The position numbers were made by a program, and so were the translations under genes. 64,000 nt of DNA from Hortaea werneckii (lineage: Eukaryota > Ascomycota > Dothideomycetes > Mycosphaerellales > Teratosphaeriaceae): positions 186,001 to 250,000 of the forward strand of contig JBAOKB010000063.1 of NCBI GenBank assembly GCA_037044905.1. The letters are read 5' to 3'. Below the pieces are notes generated by a model. It ran no database searches. It had not been told where the DNA came from and saw nothing but the letters and a program-made list of their open reading frames with translations. Below, one piece after another: positions 10,362 to 22,098 of this stretch. Numbering within the stretch: the first letter of the stretch is position 1; the number at the start of each line of letters is the position of its first letter.

Positions 10362-10900
10362 GAGTCGCGAGCATCTTTTCATCTCGACAACCAATGTCTA
10401 GAAAGACTGTCGCTGCAATGACCACGCTTTACCCCACCCTCGGGAGCCAATCCCAAGCAAGTTCAAGCAAGCTTCATTACCCGGGGCTTGGACGTCATCG
10501 AAACTTCATCGAGTCCGTCTTCTGACGCCGAAATCGCTTGCTACAACACACCGCTAGCTTAGTTTTGTTGCATAGAAGACTTAGCCGCGTCGGAGTAAAC
10601 AGATATGGATCAAGATATCGAATCTTGGAGCAAAACGTGCCCCGCTTGGCGAACAGTGATTGGGTATCACGGCGAGTTCCTATCAGCGTTCCTGCATCAG
10701 ATCTGCAGGCACGACGTCAAAGCATTGGGTTGCCCGCGGTGTCCAGCATTGAGCTTCTCGTCAAGGAATTGACTTTGACGATGGGATTGATGGTCTGTAG
10801 TGTGAAGCGGCCAAGTACTTAAGCTTGCATCTTCCAGGTCCTGGGTAGGTTTCTCCTCGTCTTGAGTAGACTTCATATTTATTCATATCGCTTCCCGAGA
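10362..10900. other. Intergenic region, no gene seen
   Basis: About 540 bp between the MFS gene stop and the SurE-like start, same strand. No convincing ORF or RNA gene. Confidence 0.5.
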
Positions 10901-12162
10901 ATGCATTTCTCTTTCGCCACCGTCGCTACGGCGGCTCTAGCTCTTACTTCTCGCGCCTCGGCGATCAACATTCTCGTTGGAAACGATGACGGCTTTGGCA
11001 GCGCCCAGATGATTGAAACTGTGAGACTCCTTAGACAGAGCGGGCACAATGTCGTCGCAGTCGCCCCTGTCGATAACCAGTCTGGCATGGGCGGACGCTC
11101 GGTATTCTCTGACTTACCTGAACTTGCTACGGCCTCGGAGTACGACATTGTTCCGGCCGGCTCGCCAGCACTGGGTCGCGCCCCGTTCATCGATGGAGTA
11201 TGGTACTATAACGGCACTCCAGCGGCCTGTGCCTTCGTCGGTCTTGACTACGTGCTCCCCAACTTCGCCAACTTCACCACACCGGATCTGGTAGTCGCAG
11301 GACCAAACTACGGCGACAACCTTGGAGCGTTCCTGTACACCCTCTCCGGCACCGCAGGCTACACATACTCCAGCGTCGGGCGTGGCATCCCCGCCATCGC
11401 CTTCTCCGGCGGCAACGGCGAACAACGCAGCTACGCCTGGATCAACGAGACGACGGAATCCGGGTACCCGGACCCCGCCACCATCCAAGCCCAGCTGGCC
11501 GTCGACGTGGTCAACACGCTAGTCAACAACACGACGCCCGGCCAGCCGCTCCTGCCGCAGGGATACGGGCTCTCGGTCAACACGCCGTACATCACGTCCT
11601 TCTCCAACGACTCCTGCGTCAGGCCGCCTTTCATCCAGACCCGTCTCACCGGCGGAGCCATCACGGACATCGCGGCCTATAACGAGACGACGCAGACGTT
11701 CCACTACGAGCCCATCGTTCCGGAAGGCGGGATCAACGCCTGCATCAACGGCGACTGTGCTCTCCCAGGTGAGACGGAGGTGGTGGAGGACGGCTGCTAC
11801 GGTTCCGTCTCGGTACGTCCATTTCCTTCGTCGCTTTCTGCTTTATTCTTCCTCTCTGTACCGTCTCAACTAACCCCCTCCAGGTCTTCACAGTAGACTA
11901 CTCCGCCCCACTGGGCGAAGCGACAACCAACATCCGGCAGCGTCTGACGCCTCTCGTCTCCTTCCAGGACGGCGGGAACGAGACCGAAACTGACGCGAGC
12001 GCCACCTCTTCCAGCAGTGCAGCGGCTGGCTCGACTGGCGCACCAGCAGGCAGCTACGGCTGGGGCGGAAAGGAATCCAAGCACTTCGGGAACGGCTGGG
12101 GTAAGGGACCTCAGCATGGTCCGCCGAGCAGACACCACTGGAACCCGCGGTACGTGAACTGA
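10901..12162 (+). CDS. Secreted SurE-like 5'-nucleotidase/acid phosphatase
   Basis: Two exons, 10901-11812 and 11884-12162 (71-nt intron GTACGT...CAG); 396 aa. SurE-family enzymes hydrolyse nucleoside monophosphates or other phosphomonoesters using a metal held by an Asp-Asp pair. The first 20 residues (MHFSFATVATAALALTSRAS) form a signal peptide, directly followed by the hallmark INILVGNDDGFGS with the metal-binding DD. Further family blocks are VVAVAPVDNQSG, the YYNGTPAAC turn, and LVVAGPNYGDN, the fungal version of the SurE SGxNxG(x)N loop. Several NxT/S sequons support secretion. The extra C-terminal stretch after the intron is Ser/Gly-rich and low in complexity. An upstream in-frame TTG exists, but the ATG at 10901 starts the signal peptide exactly. 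Likely role is extracellular phosphate release. Confidence 0.86.
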
Positions 12163-12648
12163 AAGGGTGGCGACTTGGAGATTTGGGGAAGTCTGATGAT
12201 TGATGACTGTAAATACGTGTGAGAGGATTGATAGCAGTACGATACGTCTTAAATGCTGGGTACCGGAAAATGAAAGCTACATGTGACCCTGATTTTGGGT
12301 CTTGAGCGTACTATTACACGCGTCTCATCGACCAAACATAGATGGAAGAGCAAGAAAATCGAGCTCAGGGAGATTGAAAAGTTGTAGTTGTAAAAGTAAT
12401 ACAAACAATCGCCGAATTGGGTATCTAGTCGCCACACACGTCAAAACAAAAGTCCCTCTTCCACGCCTAAGAGTTGGGTCATCAAAATCGAAAAAGAAAA
12501 AAAAAAAAAAGGCAATGAAAAAGCCATGTGCCTTGAGGCCTCCCTCCCCCTCCTCCCCTCTCACACCGCAATCTCATGCACGGCATGGCACCGCACCAAA
12601 ACACCCTCCAACCCACTCCACCGAGTGAAATCCCTCCGAAAATCAAAA
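12163..12648. other. Convergent intergenic region
   Basis: About 490 bp between the 3' ends of two convergent genes. It contains an A14 run at 12497-12510 and C/A-rich low-complexity DNA. No gene seen. Confidence 0.5.
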
Positions 12649-13344
12649 TCACGACCCCTCAGCAACCTCAACCACCGCCCTCGTCCGGCCCTGCGCCGCC
12701 TTCTCATCCCGTAACTCCCACAACCGATCGATCGCCGGCGCCTGGCTATGATGACACGGACACCCTCGCACCTGACTATACGACTTCGCCAGCTGCTCAT
12801 TAGGCTGGTTGCGCATGGCGAACTGCAGAGCAGCTTCCGAGGGCTCTTCAGGCGAGGGAGGGTCGTAGTCGTCCTCCTCGTCGTCGTCCTCGTCATCAGG
12901 CTCAAGATCCGGAGGCGGTTGCGGTGGTCGTGCGGAGCCGGAGGGGAAGCGTTGGAGTCCGAGCCCTTCTTCTTCTTCGTCGTCGTCGGCTAGCAGGTCC
13001 TCCGGGAGATCATCGTCGTCCTCGTCATCCTGCGCGGTAGAAGGTGGCGGTGGCGGGGATTTCCGCAAGGGCTGCTGTTGCCTCAGATCGCCGGTGCTAG
13101 GCTGCGAACGTAACCGACTCCCCTCGCCGCCCGACTGCCCGGACATGCGCTCCTGGAACTGGACCACCTTCGCGCGTTGGTTGCGGCTGATGTCGTGTTC
13201 GATCTCGACGATCCGGAGGCGCAGCGATTCATAGTGCATGAGGTGGCCGACGACGAAGCGGAGATTCCGGTCTGGTCGGCTGGCTTCGATGTTCAGTCGG
13301 CATTGGGCCGAGTGGGCGAGGGAATAGGCTTCTCTCAGCGACAT
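12649..13344 (-). CDS. Conserved fungal acidic protein of unknown function
   Basis: A single exon encoding 231 aa. The first 60 residues form a well-structured helical block (SLREAYSLAHSAQCRLNIEA, then HLMHYESLRLRIVEIEHDIS) that I believe is conserved in Pezizomycotina proteins of unknown function. A disordered middle follows, with Pro-rich PPPPP and Asp/Glu-rich tracts (DDEDDDD, DDDEEEEG, DDEDDDEEDDYD). A short C-terminal motif RGCPCHHSQAPAIDRLWELR carries a Cys-x-Cys-His-His group that could bind a metal. No signal peptide or membrane segment. Function is not known to me; the helical block plus acidic tail suggests a cytosolic or nuclear adaptor, which is inference only. Confidence 0.75.
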   Translation of the reverse strand: MSLREAYSLAHSAQCRLNIEASRPDRNLRFVVGHLMHYESLRLRIVEIEHDISRNQRAKVVQFQERMSGQSGGEGSRLRSQPSTGDLRQQQPLRKSPPPPPSTAQDDEDDDDLPEDLLADDDEEEEGLGLQRFPSGSARPPQPPPDLEPDDEDDDEEDDYDPPSPEEPSEAALQFAMRNQPNEQLAKSYSQVRGCPCHHSQAPAIDRLWELRDEKAAQGRTRAVVEVAEGS

Positions 13345-14313
13345 TTGATGGGTTTGGCCGCAGGTTTTGCAATCCTGAGCGTTTTTGAAAGGTTTCTTGA
13401 TTTCTTTCTCACTCCCTTTACTCGTTTTAAGTGGAAAGAGACTGAAGCAGTTTATTTGCTATGTGATTTTCTTTTCCTGCGTCCGTAGAAGGTCCGTGCC
13501 TCGCTGGGCCTGGCAGCAGCGTCGGGCGCCCAGAAAGCGGTCAACGTAAGCCCTTCGCAATTTTGAATGGAGAACAGAAGGTCTGGAATTTTTTCTACCC
13601 AAGGCTCTTTCTCGGGGTTACCCTGACAGCTCGGGACGAGTTGCTACCCGTACCGACTACTGAAGAATAGAATCTCAAGTCCAGTCGTGTTCAAACGAGA
13701 GAAGTGGGAAGAGAATCAAACAATATGTCTCAATGTGTATTAGTATTACTTTGCATTGTTTTGTCCTAACACCGAAACCCCCAAACCAGTCATTCCGCGA
13801 CCGGGCGCCGATACCGGTTTGTAAGCCCGCAGCCTGACTCACACATCACGCGCAAATACTGGAGTATCCGCCGTGCTGTAGGGCGCGGCTGACAGTACAT
13901 TGTCCGCTCTGGGACAGGTCCGACACGCAGCGGTGGTTGGTACCATTGGTTGATGTGACATAGACTTCAGCAAGGAGCGGATGGTGTGATTCTGCGGGAG
14001 AAGACGCGAAGAAAGGTCTCGAGACGAGGGCGGGGACGGTCGGGCTTAGCTCGGTAGGGTTGGTCGTGGCACAACGTAACGATTCATGACTAAGCAGCGA
14101 GCTTTCGCTGCCAAAACATGATGAGTTGAACTGGAAAACGTCCGCACAAGGGCGATTGTCATACGTGCCGTTGCAAGTTTCCATGAAACAAACCGAAAGA
14201 AAAATTGCGCCACCAACACTTACGCTACATCTATCAAAGAACATCCATGCACTTCCACTCTGTAGACGACTTACGACGTCGGGAAGACCCAACTTCCATG
14301 TGAGCGAGCGCGA
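13345..14313. other. Intergenic region between two minus-strand genes
   Basis: About 970 bp. It should hold the terminator of SDS23 and the promoter of the gene at 12649-13344. A 148-codon minus-strand ORF (13846-14292) has mixed composition and no family resemblance; I treat it as chance. Confidence 0.5.
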
Positions 14314-16034
14314 CTAGCGTCTACTAGACGTGCTCGAACTCCGTCCCAGCTCCACCGAACTCCGCATATACTCCGCACTCGCGCGGACACTATCGATGTT
14401 CGGGCGAGAGCTGGAGGAACTGCTCCTGCGCCTAAGCTTGCGCATTTCCTCCGGGTCCCCTGGGTGTAGACCGCTCGCGCGAGCGAACAGGTTGAGGACA
14501 TCCGTTAGGCTGACCACGCCTGATAGCCGTCCGCTCATGGCTGCGCCGGGCAGCTGTGAGGCGCTGATCGTAACGCCTGGGTTGACGCTGGTGAAGGGCG
14601 GGCCGGGCGTCATGTCGGATCCCGTAGTGCTTTTTGGTGGCGAAGCCATGTGAGCGGCGGGAGCTGGAAGGTGAGAAGCTGTGTGCTCTATGTTTATGGG
14701 CTGGGAGTTGCTGTGGACGGCGGGCGATGGGGGGACGGTGGTAGAAGGCGACGGCGCGTCTACTATCCACATGCGATGAGAGCGGGTCGCGCAGAGCTTT
14801 GCCACTGTATGTGCCAGGGTACTGAATGGTGCGACATGGAAGACCGGGAATGAGTCTTTGCCATCCGCCAATCCGCGTTCGGAGAGAATCACGGAGATGA
14901 AGTGGATGCAGCTCGATGAGAGGAGCGGGATGGAGGAGGTGTCGGTAAGAAGCTGGTTCTCGTCAGCGTAGCTCAATGCACATGCAACATAGCTAGACTC
15001 ACCCGGACATCCACATGGCTGATATTGCCTACGACGTTACTGTGGCTGTCAAGTACTGGCAAAGACGTGATGCCTTCGTCATGCATTAATCTCAATGCAT
15101 CCGATAACGGCTTGTCGCCATTAATGGCCAAGACCTCCTTAGCGCCGAGCTGTAGGTCTTTCAAAGACCGCGCATAGAGCGCCTCTGTTGCAGCGAAGTT
15201 CTTGTGATTCTCCCAGAAGAAACGGACAAGCCTCAATTGAGTCAGAATACCAATGGTCTCGCTGGAGCCTTCCTTGTTGATCAGAACCCTGTGTGCGCCG
15301 CCACCGAGGACTTCCATAGCACGCGTCAAAGTTGCGGTATGCGGTAAGAAGGCGGGCTCCTCGCGTGCTCTCAAATGGTCCATTGCGTCGCTGAGCGGGA
15401 TGGCTTCGCCAGACCTAGCACGCTCAGCCAGCTTTGACGCCAGGTCATCTGGTTGAGACAGTCCCAGCACAAGAAGTAGATATGCATTGAGGTCTGAGAA
15501 GTCAAAGGTGCTAATAGCCGTCTTAGTCTTGGTCGACTCTCTGATCAGCACCACATTAGGCGCTCCCGATTTGATCAAAAGCTTGGTCGTGGCCTCGATA
15601 CTGCTACTGAGCTCCACAAAACGCGTCTCGGCCGGCTCAATGATCTCTGATATCTGGATGTTGCGCCAGTCTCGGCCCTTGAACCGCGCATCGTCCCCGC
15701 TGCCCTTGACCGGCGGATGCATGAGGAGCTCTGTCAGGGCTTGGCCGGAGAAAGACTGGTGGCGTTGTGCTCGCGGGGAGGGCGGGTAGGTGCGGAGGTT
15801 CTCTGCGAAGCTCGAGCGGTGTGATACAGCTGGGGAGGGTTGCAGAGAGCTGCTGTCTTTCCGTTGGTGATGTGGATTGGGTGAGTGCAGTGGCGTGCTC
15901 TGAATTGATGAGTCGGTCTTCAAGGAGCTCGGCTTCAGCACAGGCGAGGCTTTGCTGTGTGATGATTGGGAGAGGGCATTGCCTGAGGGGGACCGTGAAG
16001 GCGAGTTGCTCGAAGCGGAAGGCGGCTGTGCCAT
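14314..16034 (-). CDS. sds23: SDS23/Moc1-family CBS-domain protein
   Basis: Two exons on the minus strand, 15003-16034 and 14314-14952, separated by a 50-nt intron (GTGAGT...CAG); 556 aa. SDS23/Moc1 proteins have tandem CBS domains and in yeasts inhibit PP2A-type phosphatase activity, linking glucose/TOR signalling to APC/C and cell separation. The first 85 residues are Ser/Pro-rich and disordered (likely phosphorylated). CBS-like units follow, with motifs such as VVLIRESTKTKTAIST, ETIGILTQLRLVRFF and SLPVLDSHSNVVGNISHVDV; the intron join gives HVDVR|LLTDTSS, a family-typical sequence. The C-terminus includes the final CBS strand GRLSGVVSLTDVLNLFA and an Arg/Ser-rich tail (RRRSSSSSSRP). An in-frame GTG lies two codons upstream; the ATG at 16034 is the first proper start. 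Confidence 0.88.
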
Positions 16035-16599
16035 TGGCACACGAGGCTAAGGCAGAAAGCTGTCGGGGTTGGTTTGCAGTTGGTAGGCGCAAAGAGGAAG
16101 GACGTGGGAACAATCCGATTTCTGCGAGTTTTGCTGCTGTCGTAATAGCTTCAAACGTTTGGGTATGGTAAGGCATTAAGAGGTGAGCAAGCACCAACCT
16201 GTACGGCGTGACTGAGGCGCAAGGTCCGGCCAAGCCCTAAGAGCCCCACTATCGACAGCAGCTGCGGCGTGGGATGACGCGCCAGGGAACTCTATCACAT
16301 GATTCACATCGGCCATCCGAAGGATCCGAACGCCGACGGCCTCGACGACTGTGGAGGACAAAGACATGAGGGTGACGAGATGATTTCTGACCCAAATGGT
16401 ATACTGACCCAGACGCCAGGAATACGACGGTCTTGACAAATATACAATCACTTTACTGACGTCTTTAGACTTCTAGAGCATTGTTCAAAAGAGTACGATG
16501 ATATCACAGCTAAGTATACAGGCATACTGTAACAACACGATCTCGCTAGCTGACGCAGTCGTTACCATGAGAAGCCCTGCTCCAAGCGCTGTTCTAGAC
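16035..16599. other. Intergenic region upstream of sds23
   Basis: About 565 bp between sds23 and the stop of the next minus-strand gene. It should contain the sds23 promoter. No credible coding sequence. Confidence 0.5.
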
Positions 16600-19596
16600 T
16601 CAAGTCTTATAGCAGCGGTACTGCCTCTGTCTTTGCACTGGAACATTCGCACCCAAAGTCAATTGACGAATCGATCCTTTCGACCTCGCTTCCGGCCCGT
16701 CGCCAACGAATCCCGACGTAGTGTCCAGGACCTTCACCCGGCTGTGCGAATACGAAACATGCAATGGCACTTTCTCATGCATCGCTGCACCTAAGCGCAT
16801 CATAGCGAAGGCATCGAATTGGTCGGTCCAAGTCCGTGTCAGCGAGCTGTATATCGCCAGTCCAAGCAGACACGCCAAGTCCAGACCAAGCAGGACGGAG
16901 ATCAGCACCATTCCTGTCTTCGAAATGACGGGGATGTGTATATCAGCACCTAGATCGAACGTGACGGATGATCCGGACCTGCTATATGGATGATCCATCC
17001 ATGCTTCGAGAGCTAAGTATGCGGCCGACAAAAGGGCGTTGGTGATCCTCCCGTCCTCGTCCAACTCGTCGTTCAAGCCGTCATAGCCCTCATTCTTGAG
17101 AAACGCCTTCACATATGCTGCGATCTGAAAATCGACAGGATAGCTGGAGGCGAAATCCTCGGTAATGCATTCGTCTATTGGCTCGACCGCTCCCCATCTC
17201 ACGCCTTTCATATCTTGGAGTAGGCCCATTAAGGGAGCTCGGTCTACGCAAGTTCTCCACCACAAGGATGAACTGTCGCTATGCGAAGAGTTGGCAGCGG
17301 AGCCGTACAAGTGCGTCGGGATGTATGAGTTTTTGCCGAAGAGCGCAATAGCTACTGTTAGTAAGGGACCTGTGAAGTCTTCAGTAAGCCCGCTAAGTAC
17401 TCACATGGGGAAGCTTCGATGTATTACCTTTATTGGCAAGATTTTCTAACTCGACTGTCGAGTTTGGGACGAGTTGGGTAGCTCGACGCGATGAGATGTT
17501 TTGGTTGATTATGTCGGGCTCGTCCGCGAAGTTCCCCTGACTGGGGCAGTCAATTCCACAATGGAGACTTGGGTCATCCGTCAGCAAAGGTCCTGCTGTC
17601 TGTCCATTCATGTAGTTCGGTAGTCTGTTTTATTGCACAATTTGATTAGCGAATTTCCTTTCCTACTGTAGGGTTGAATTCCACCGTGCTGACGAACTCA
17701 AAATATCCTGCGATCGTGTTGAGCGTGATCTTAAAGATGTGGTATCCTGCACTCGTCCTTGAGACCCCAGGAAAAACTTGATCACCGTAAGAGATCGATC
17801 TTAATTTCAAATACAATGTCTCCGTGAAATCTTGTCGGCTCCGCGTAGCTTTCCAAGGACTGGTCCCCTGATAAGCAGGCATGCACGCTTCCAAGCCCCA
17901 ATCACCAGCCGGCCATGTCTCAATCTTGGCTTCATTGGCATAGTCCACGTAGAATATTCCAGCCTGATCGACGTTGCACTCCTCTGGCATGCCCTGTTCG
18001 GTGATATTTTCCCTAGATATGGAGACATTGAAGCGAGGGATGAATTGCCTAACAACCCCTGTATCTGAATGTGTTATGTCTAGTTAGTCTGAGTCGCGAT
18101 GACGATTGACAAAAACTTACTATAATCCGTCGGAAGCTGCGCTAGATAGGGTTCTTTTAGCAGTGACAAGACGCCAAATGTCGCCCCACCAATTTTGCAA
18201 ACATCAGACAATCCTTTGCCACTTTCCGATTGGGCACTCCAGCTGCAGTTGTATCTTTCCTGCCAAATCCGCGGTTGAGGATCAGCGTTAGAAGTTGAAG
18301 TCAACAGATTTCTTGTTTGAAGAGAGACCCGATTGTTGTCTTTGCCTTCCCAACCCTGTAGATAAGTAGGGTCCTCCGCGTCTGCGAAGTAATCCATAAT
18401 GTCCATCACGTCTGTCGTTTCGCTCGGGATGGTAGGAACCTTGAAGGTCTTCGTGGATAAAAAGATTTGTGTTAGAGGTGCTATTACGGCTCCTGCGACT
18501 GGCATTAGCGGTCGTCGACCCAAAGTCGATTCGCATCTCATCCAAAAAGTCATGACAATCTGCTACTGTATTCGTCAAGGAGCATTTGGACTTCTTCTGA
18601 GCTAGGGGAGACGAGACGCAGAGGCCGTGCAAGACGCGCATAGCGGAGATGACAATCGTGGGAGTTCCATCATTTGTATAGATGGATGGAGCATCGGCGC
18701 CTACAAATTATGACCGCAGCTCGTACGGCTGTCACAAAGGTAGGTGCCAGTCAAGGATCTGAGCCCTAGTCCAGACGCAAGGTGGACGTACCTAGTATGT
18801 TGAGCAGAATAGCAAACAGCAAAAAGCTGGATCCATACTTTCTGCATCCGCCAAGGAGCACTTTCAAGATAGTTTCAGGGTCTGTCCAGCCTCTATCAGC
18901 CATGGTTGTGAGTTTTCGCATACTGAGGCCCATGGAAGCCTTCCGCTGAAAGTACGCCACTGCCGCTTTCGAGCAGAGCGCTGATGTCAAAGGGATCGTC
19001 AAAACACTCGTCAGGGCCTGAACAACGCGAGCGCATTGAAAATACTCCTCGTTACGGACATAAGGCGAAGTTTGCGGGAAAGGGGCACCACGGCTCGTGA
19101 AGTCGTAGTATATCGAACTGTAGACGTTGCCTATCTCCAAGACGTCGAGCCCGTAGGATTTGGTGGTGATAGGTCGAAATGATTGAATGCACAGTATAAT
19201 CCACGCGAAAAGTGCCAAGCTGCTGTAGACCAAGGCTATCAAGATCGTGTAGAACGATCGCTTGAGTCGAGTGGAGGGAGGGAGGCCGCTTTCCTCGTCG
19301 TCCATGGCCTTGTCGACGAGAGTCTCGGATTGAGTGCCAGTCTCTGATGATCCATTCGCAGCACCTTGTTGCAATGGTGCATAGCTTGGAGAGCCACGAT
19401 GTTCTCTTGGTGCCTCGCTGCTTGTGCGAGATGAGGACGATCTATGGGAGCACGCGTCAATCGAGGCCAGCTCAATTTCGCCCTGCGATTGAGGTCCAAG
19501 GAAGCTTTGATGCTCCTGCGAAGCCGCATCGCTGGAATCAGAGGACGCTGGAGGACATTTGGGAGTACGGCCATTTTGTATGTCGCTTTCGGCCAT
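16600..19596 (-). CDS. Fungus-specific multi-pass membrane protein of unknown function, five exons
   Basis: Exons in transcription order: 19596-18792, 18492-18121, 18064-17698, 17624-17428 and 17369-16600; 836 aa. Every junction keeps frame and restores family-like text: NILG|AVIAPLTQIF, TDY|NTGVVRQF, GYFE|LPNYMNGQ, NKG|PLLTVAIALFG. Residues 1-110 are cytoplasmic-looking and Ser/Glu-rich. TM1 is about 114-138 (SFYTILIALVYSSLALFAW), further hydrophobic segments flank the first exon junction (LLFAILLNILGAVIAPL), a large ectodomain carries N-glycosylation sites and conserved Cys, and a last TM (TGMVLISVLLGLDLACLLGL) precedes a short tail. I recognise the architecture from unnamed ascomycete proteins with no assigned function. 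The third donor (GTTCGT) is weak, and intron 1 is long (299 nt), so these two borders are least certain. Confidence 0.75.
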
Positions 19597-20138
19597 TGTA
19601 GCGGAAGTAGTGATGGGTAGGAGTCGACGCCGCTGCAGAAAGCGTTCGCAAAGGGAGAATCGAAGCATTACCTTATCTACCATGCAGCCACAGCAGACTG
19701 GCATGCATACAGGATCGCGGCAGTGCCTGCAAGTACTTTACCCCCCAAGCCTCATCCTACACACCGGTGAAGGGTTTAGCGCTTCGCTTCAGGTGATGCG
19801 CGCCTGCCCGGTCTACTCAAGAGCCGCATGCTTGATATGCAATACATCATCACAGCCTGGACGTAATTACAGCAATGGATTGGGCAGTTGACTGCAGAGC
19901 AGCTCATCAAGACACAGTGGGTATCGAGACGGTTGGAGAGAGACGCGATGATTTTGGACACAAATTACATCAGTTCAAGGAGGGCGTCATGATTCGTTAG
20001 GATGGAATTGTGGGGGAGGCTAAGCTCCTGGTGCTGTTAATCAAATCCGCAAGCTGGTTTGAAGGAAGTTCTATTATTACCCCAGCCAGCTTCAACATCT
20101 CCGTATCTCCGCATTCTCAGCACCGACGCTACAGTATC
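19597..20138. other. Intergenic region, no gene seen
   Basis: About 540 bp between the membrane-protein start and the pho84 stop, both on the minus strand. An in-frame ATG at 19704 could extend the membrane protein by 36 residues, but the ATG at 19596 has better context (CTACAATGGCC). Confidence 0.5.
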
Positions 20139-22098
20139 CTACACTTTCTCACCATCGACTGCCTCCCCTTGTGAAGGCATTGAGCTCTTGCGGTCAGCCT
20201 CCGTCACGCGGCCAGCAAGCTTCGGATCGAATTGAGGAGTGCCAGGTACCTCACCAGCGAGCTGCTCAAGTGTAAGACGCTTGGTCTCGGGAATGAGGAG
20301 CGTGGTGAAGCAGCCGAGCAACATGAACAGAGCGTAGATCTGCATGACATGGTTAAGCCAAGGCGATGCGTTCTCCTTGGTAGCACCACGCGTACGCAGA
20401 GGTCCGATCAAAACCTGTGCGATGATTGATCCCACTTTTCCAGACGCGGCCGAGATTCCGTGCGAGGTCGATCGGTACCTAGTCGGAAAGCATTCGCCCG
20501 GAACGATGAACGTCGTAGAGTTTGGACCGAAGTTGAAGAAGAACTGCGCAATAACGTAACAGGCGAGCAGGCCGCCAGTGCCGATGACGTGGTACCCGAA
20601 TCCGATGATACAGAAGAGGATCGTCAGAATGATGAAGCCTCCGAGTTGGATGGGCTTGCGGCCGATGGTATCAACAAGAGCGACAGTCACCCAGTAGCCT
20701 GGAATAGCGCCCGCGCAGACGAGGATGATGTTGCCGACCGAGATGTTGTACAGAATCTCGTAGACAGTGTCTCCCTTGCCGTAACCAATAGCTTGTAAGA
20801 TCGTGGAGTTGTTCAAGCCGACGCCGTAGAACGCCACGTCTAGGAAGAACCAGGAGCCCGCGGTGCCGAGCAAGACCTTTCCGTACTTCCACTGGCTGTA
20901 GTGGGCAAAGAAGTCGGAGAGCGAAGCCTTTGGAATCTCGAGTTGAGGGGCCTCCTCACGCATCGTCCGAACGCGAGCGATCTCATCTGGAAGACCTTCA
21001 GGTGCGCTGTTCAGGTAAGCCTTCACGTCGGAACCAGCCTTGACGATGTCACGGGAAACATCGAAGGTATAGCGGGGTGTTTCGGGGATGGTTAGGCGGT
21101 AGTAAAGACTACAGAGGTTAGTCATTGGATGAGCTGGACTTTTCGATGTGCAAACTCACGCGATGCAGCCCGGCACTGCGCCAAAGCCAATGATCACTCG
21201 CCAGGACTTGTCGACAGCCTCTCCGCAGACGCCGCCACATTGGCCGACAGTTTCTGCGGTAAGCAGGGACTGCTTGAAGCCAGAAACAACGATCAAAGAG
21301 ATAATGCCTGCGCCGAACTGACCGAGGCCTTGCATGGCGAATACAGCTCCCATCATCGCGCCTCTCCATTTTGTAGTGGCGAACTCGGACGTGATGATCG
21401 AGGACAACGGGTAATCTATGCTCATCAGCACTTACACCCAGGTTGTTAAGGCGAATCTTGTACTTACCGCCACCAATACCGATGCCCATCAGCACACGCC
21501 AGAAAATGACGACGCCGACGATCGTGAGTGCTGGAGCATCCGCGGAGAGAGACTGAGCGAGAGTGGCGAAGATGATCAGGATGAGCTCCAGACCGTACAT
21601 TTTCTTCCGGCCGACCATGTCTGCAAGCCACCCGAAGCCAAGCTGGCCGATGACTGTACCTCCAGAGGTGGCAACTTTGATAGCAGTGTCCGCATTTGGG
21701 TTGATCTTGCCGGGATCGCTGCTTGCGTTGTGCCAGTAGACCTGTAGCTGGCGTTAGAGTGTCGATTACACTTCCCTGGAAACTGGAGCCGACATACGAT
21801 ACCGAGCATAGTCGTAACGATACCGATAGCGAAAATGTCGTACGCATCCGTGAAGAAGCCAATGCCGGCGACTAAGATAGCGCGGACATGGTACCAGCCG
21901 AAGGGAGCCTTGTCGATCTCGGCGAGTGCGAGTCGCCTACGCTCGTTGGGATCAGCGATGTGAGCGTAGTCGTTGTTGAAGTTGTGAAACGCAGCCTGGA
22001 TGGAAATTAGTATCGTCCTTCATCTTCGCGACGAGGGCATGAGGGACGCATACGTTTCCGCCGGCGGTCTTGTTCGCCATGATGATGGTCGTTGCCAT
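20139..22098 (-). CDS. pho84: High-affinity proton:phosphate symporter, PHO84-type MFS
   Basis: Exons in transcription order: 22098-22054, 21995-21798, 21741-21468, 21415-21160 and 21108-20139; 580 aa, the usual length. It imports inorganic phosphate with protons at the plasma membrane. Hallmarks are AEIDKAPFGWYHVRA before TM1, GIGFFTDAYDIFAIGIV, GWLADMVGRKKMYG (the MFS GxxxDxxGRK loop), GIGIGGDYPLSSIITSEFA spanning an exon junction, and FIVPGECFPTRYRSTSHGIS in the second half. The hydrophilic central loop and the C-terminal PETKRLTLEQL are also typical. The first exon codes only 15 residues (MATTIIMANKTAGGN). Two CACGTG boxes upstream fit PHO-regulon control by a Pho4/NUC-1-like bHLH factor, which is inferred. 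Confidence 0.93.

Noticed and set aside
13846..14292. 148-codon minus-strand ORF
   Set aside because: Composition is not protein-like, and it lies in the sds23 3' region without family features.
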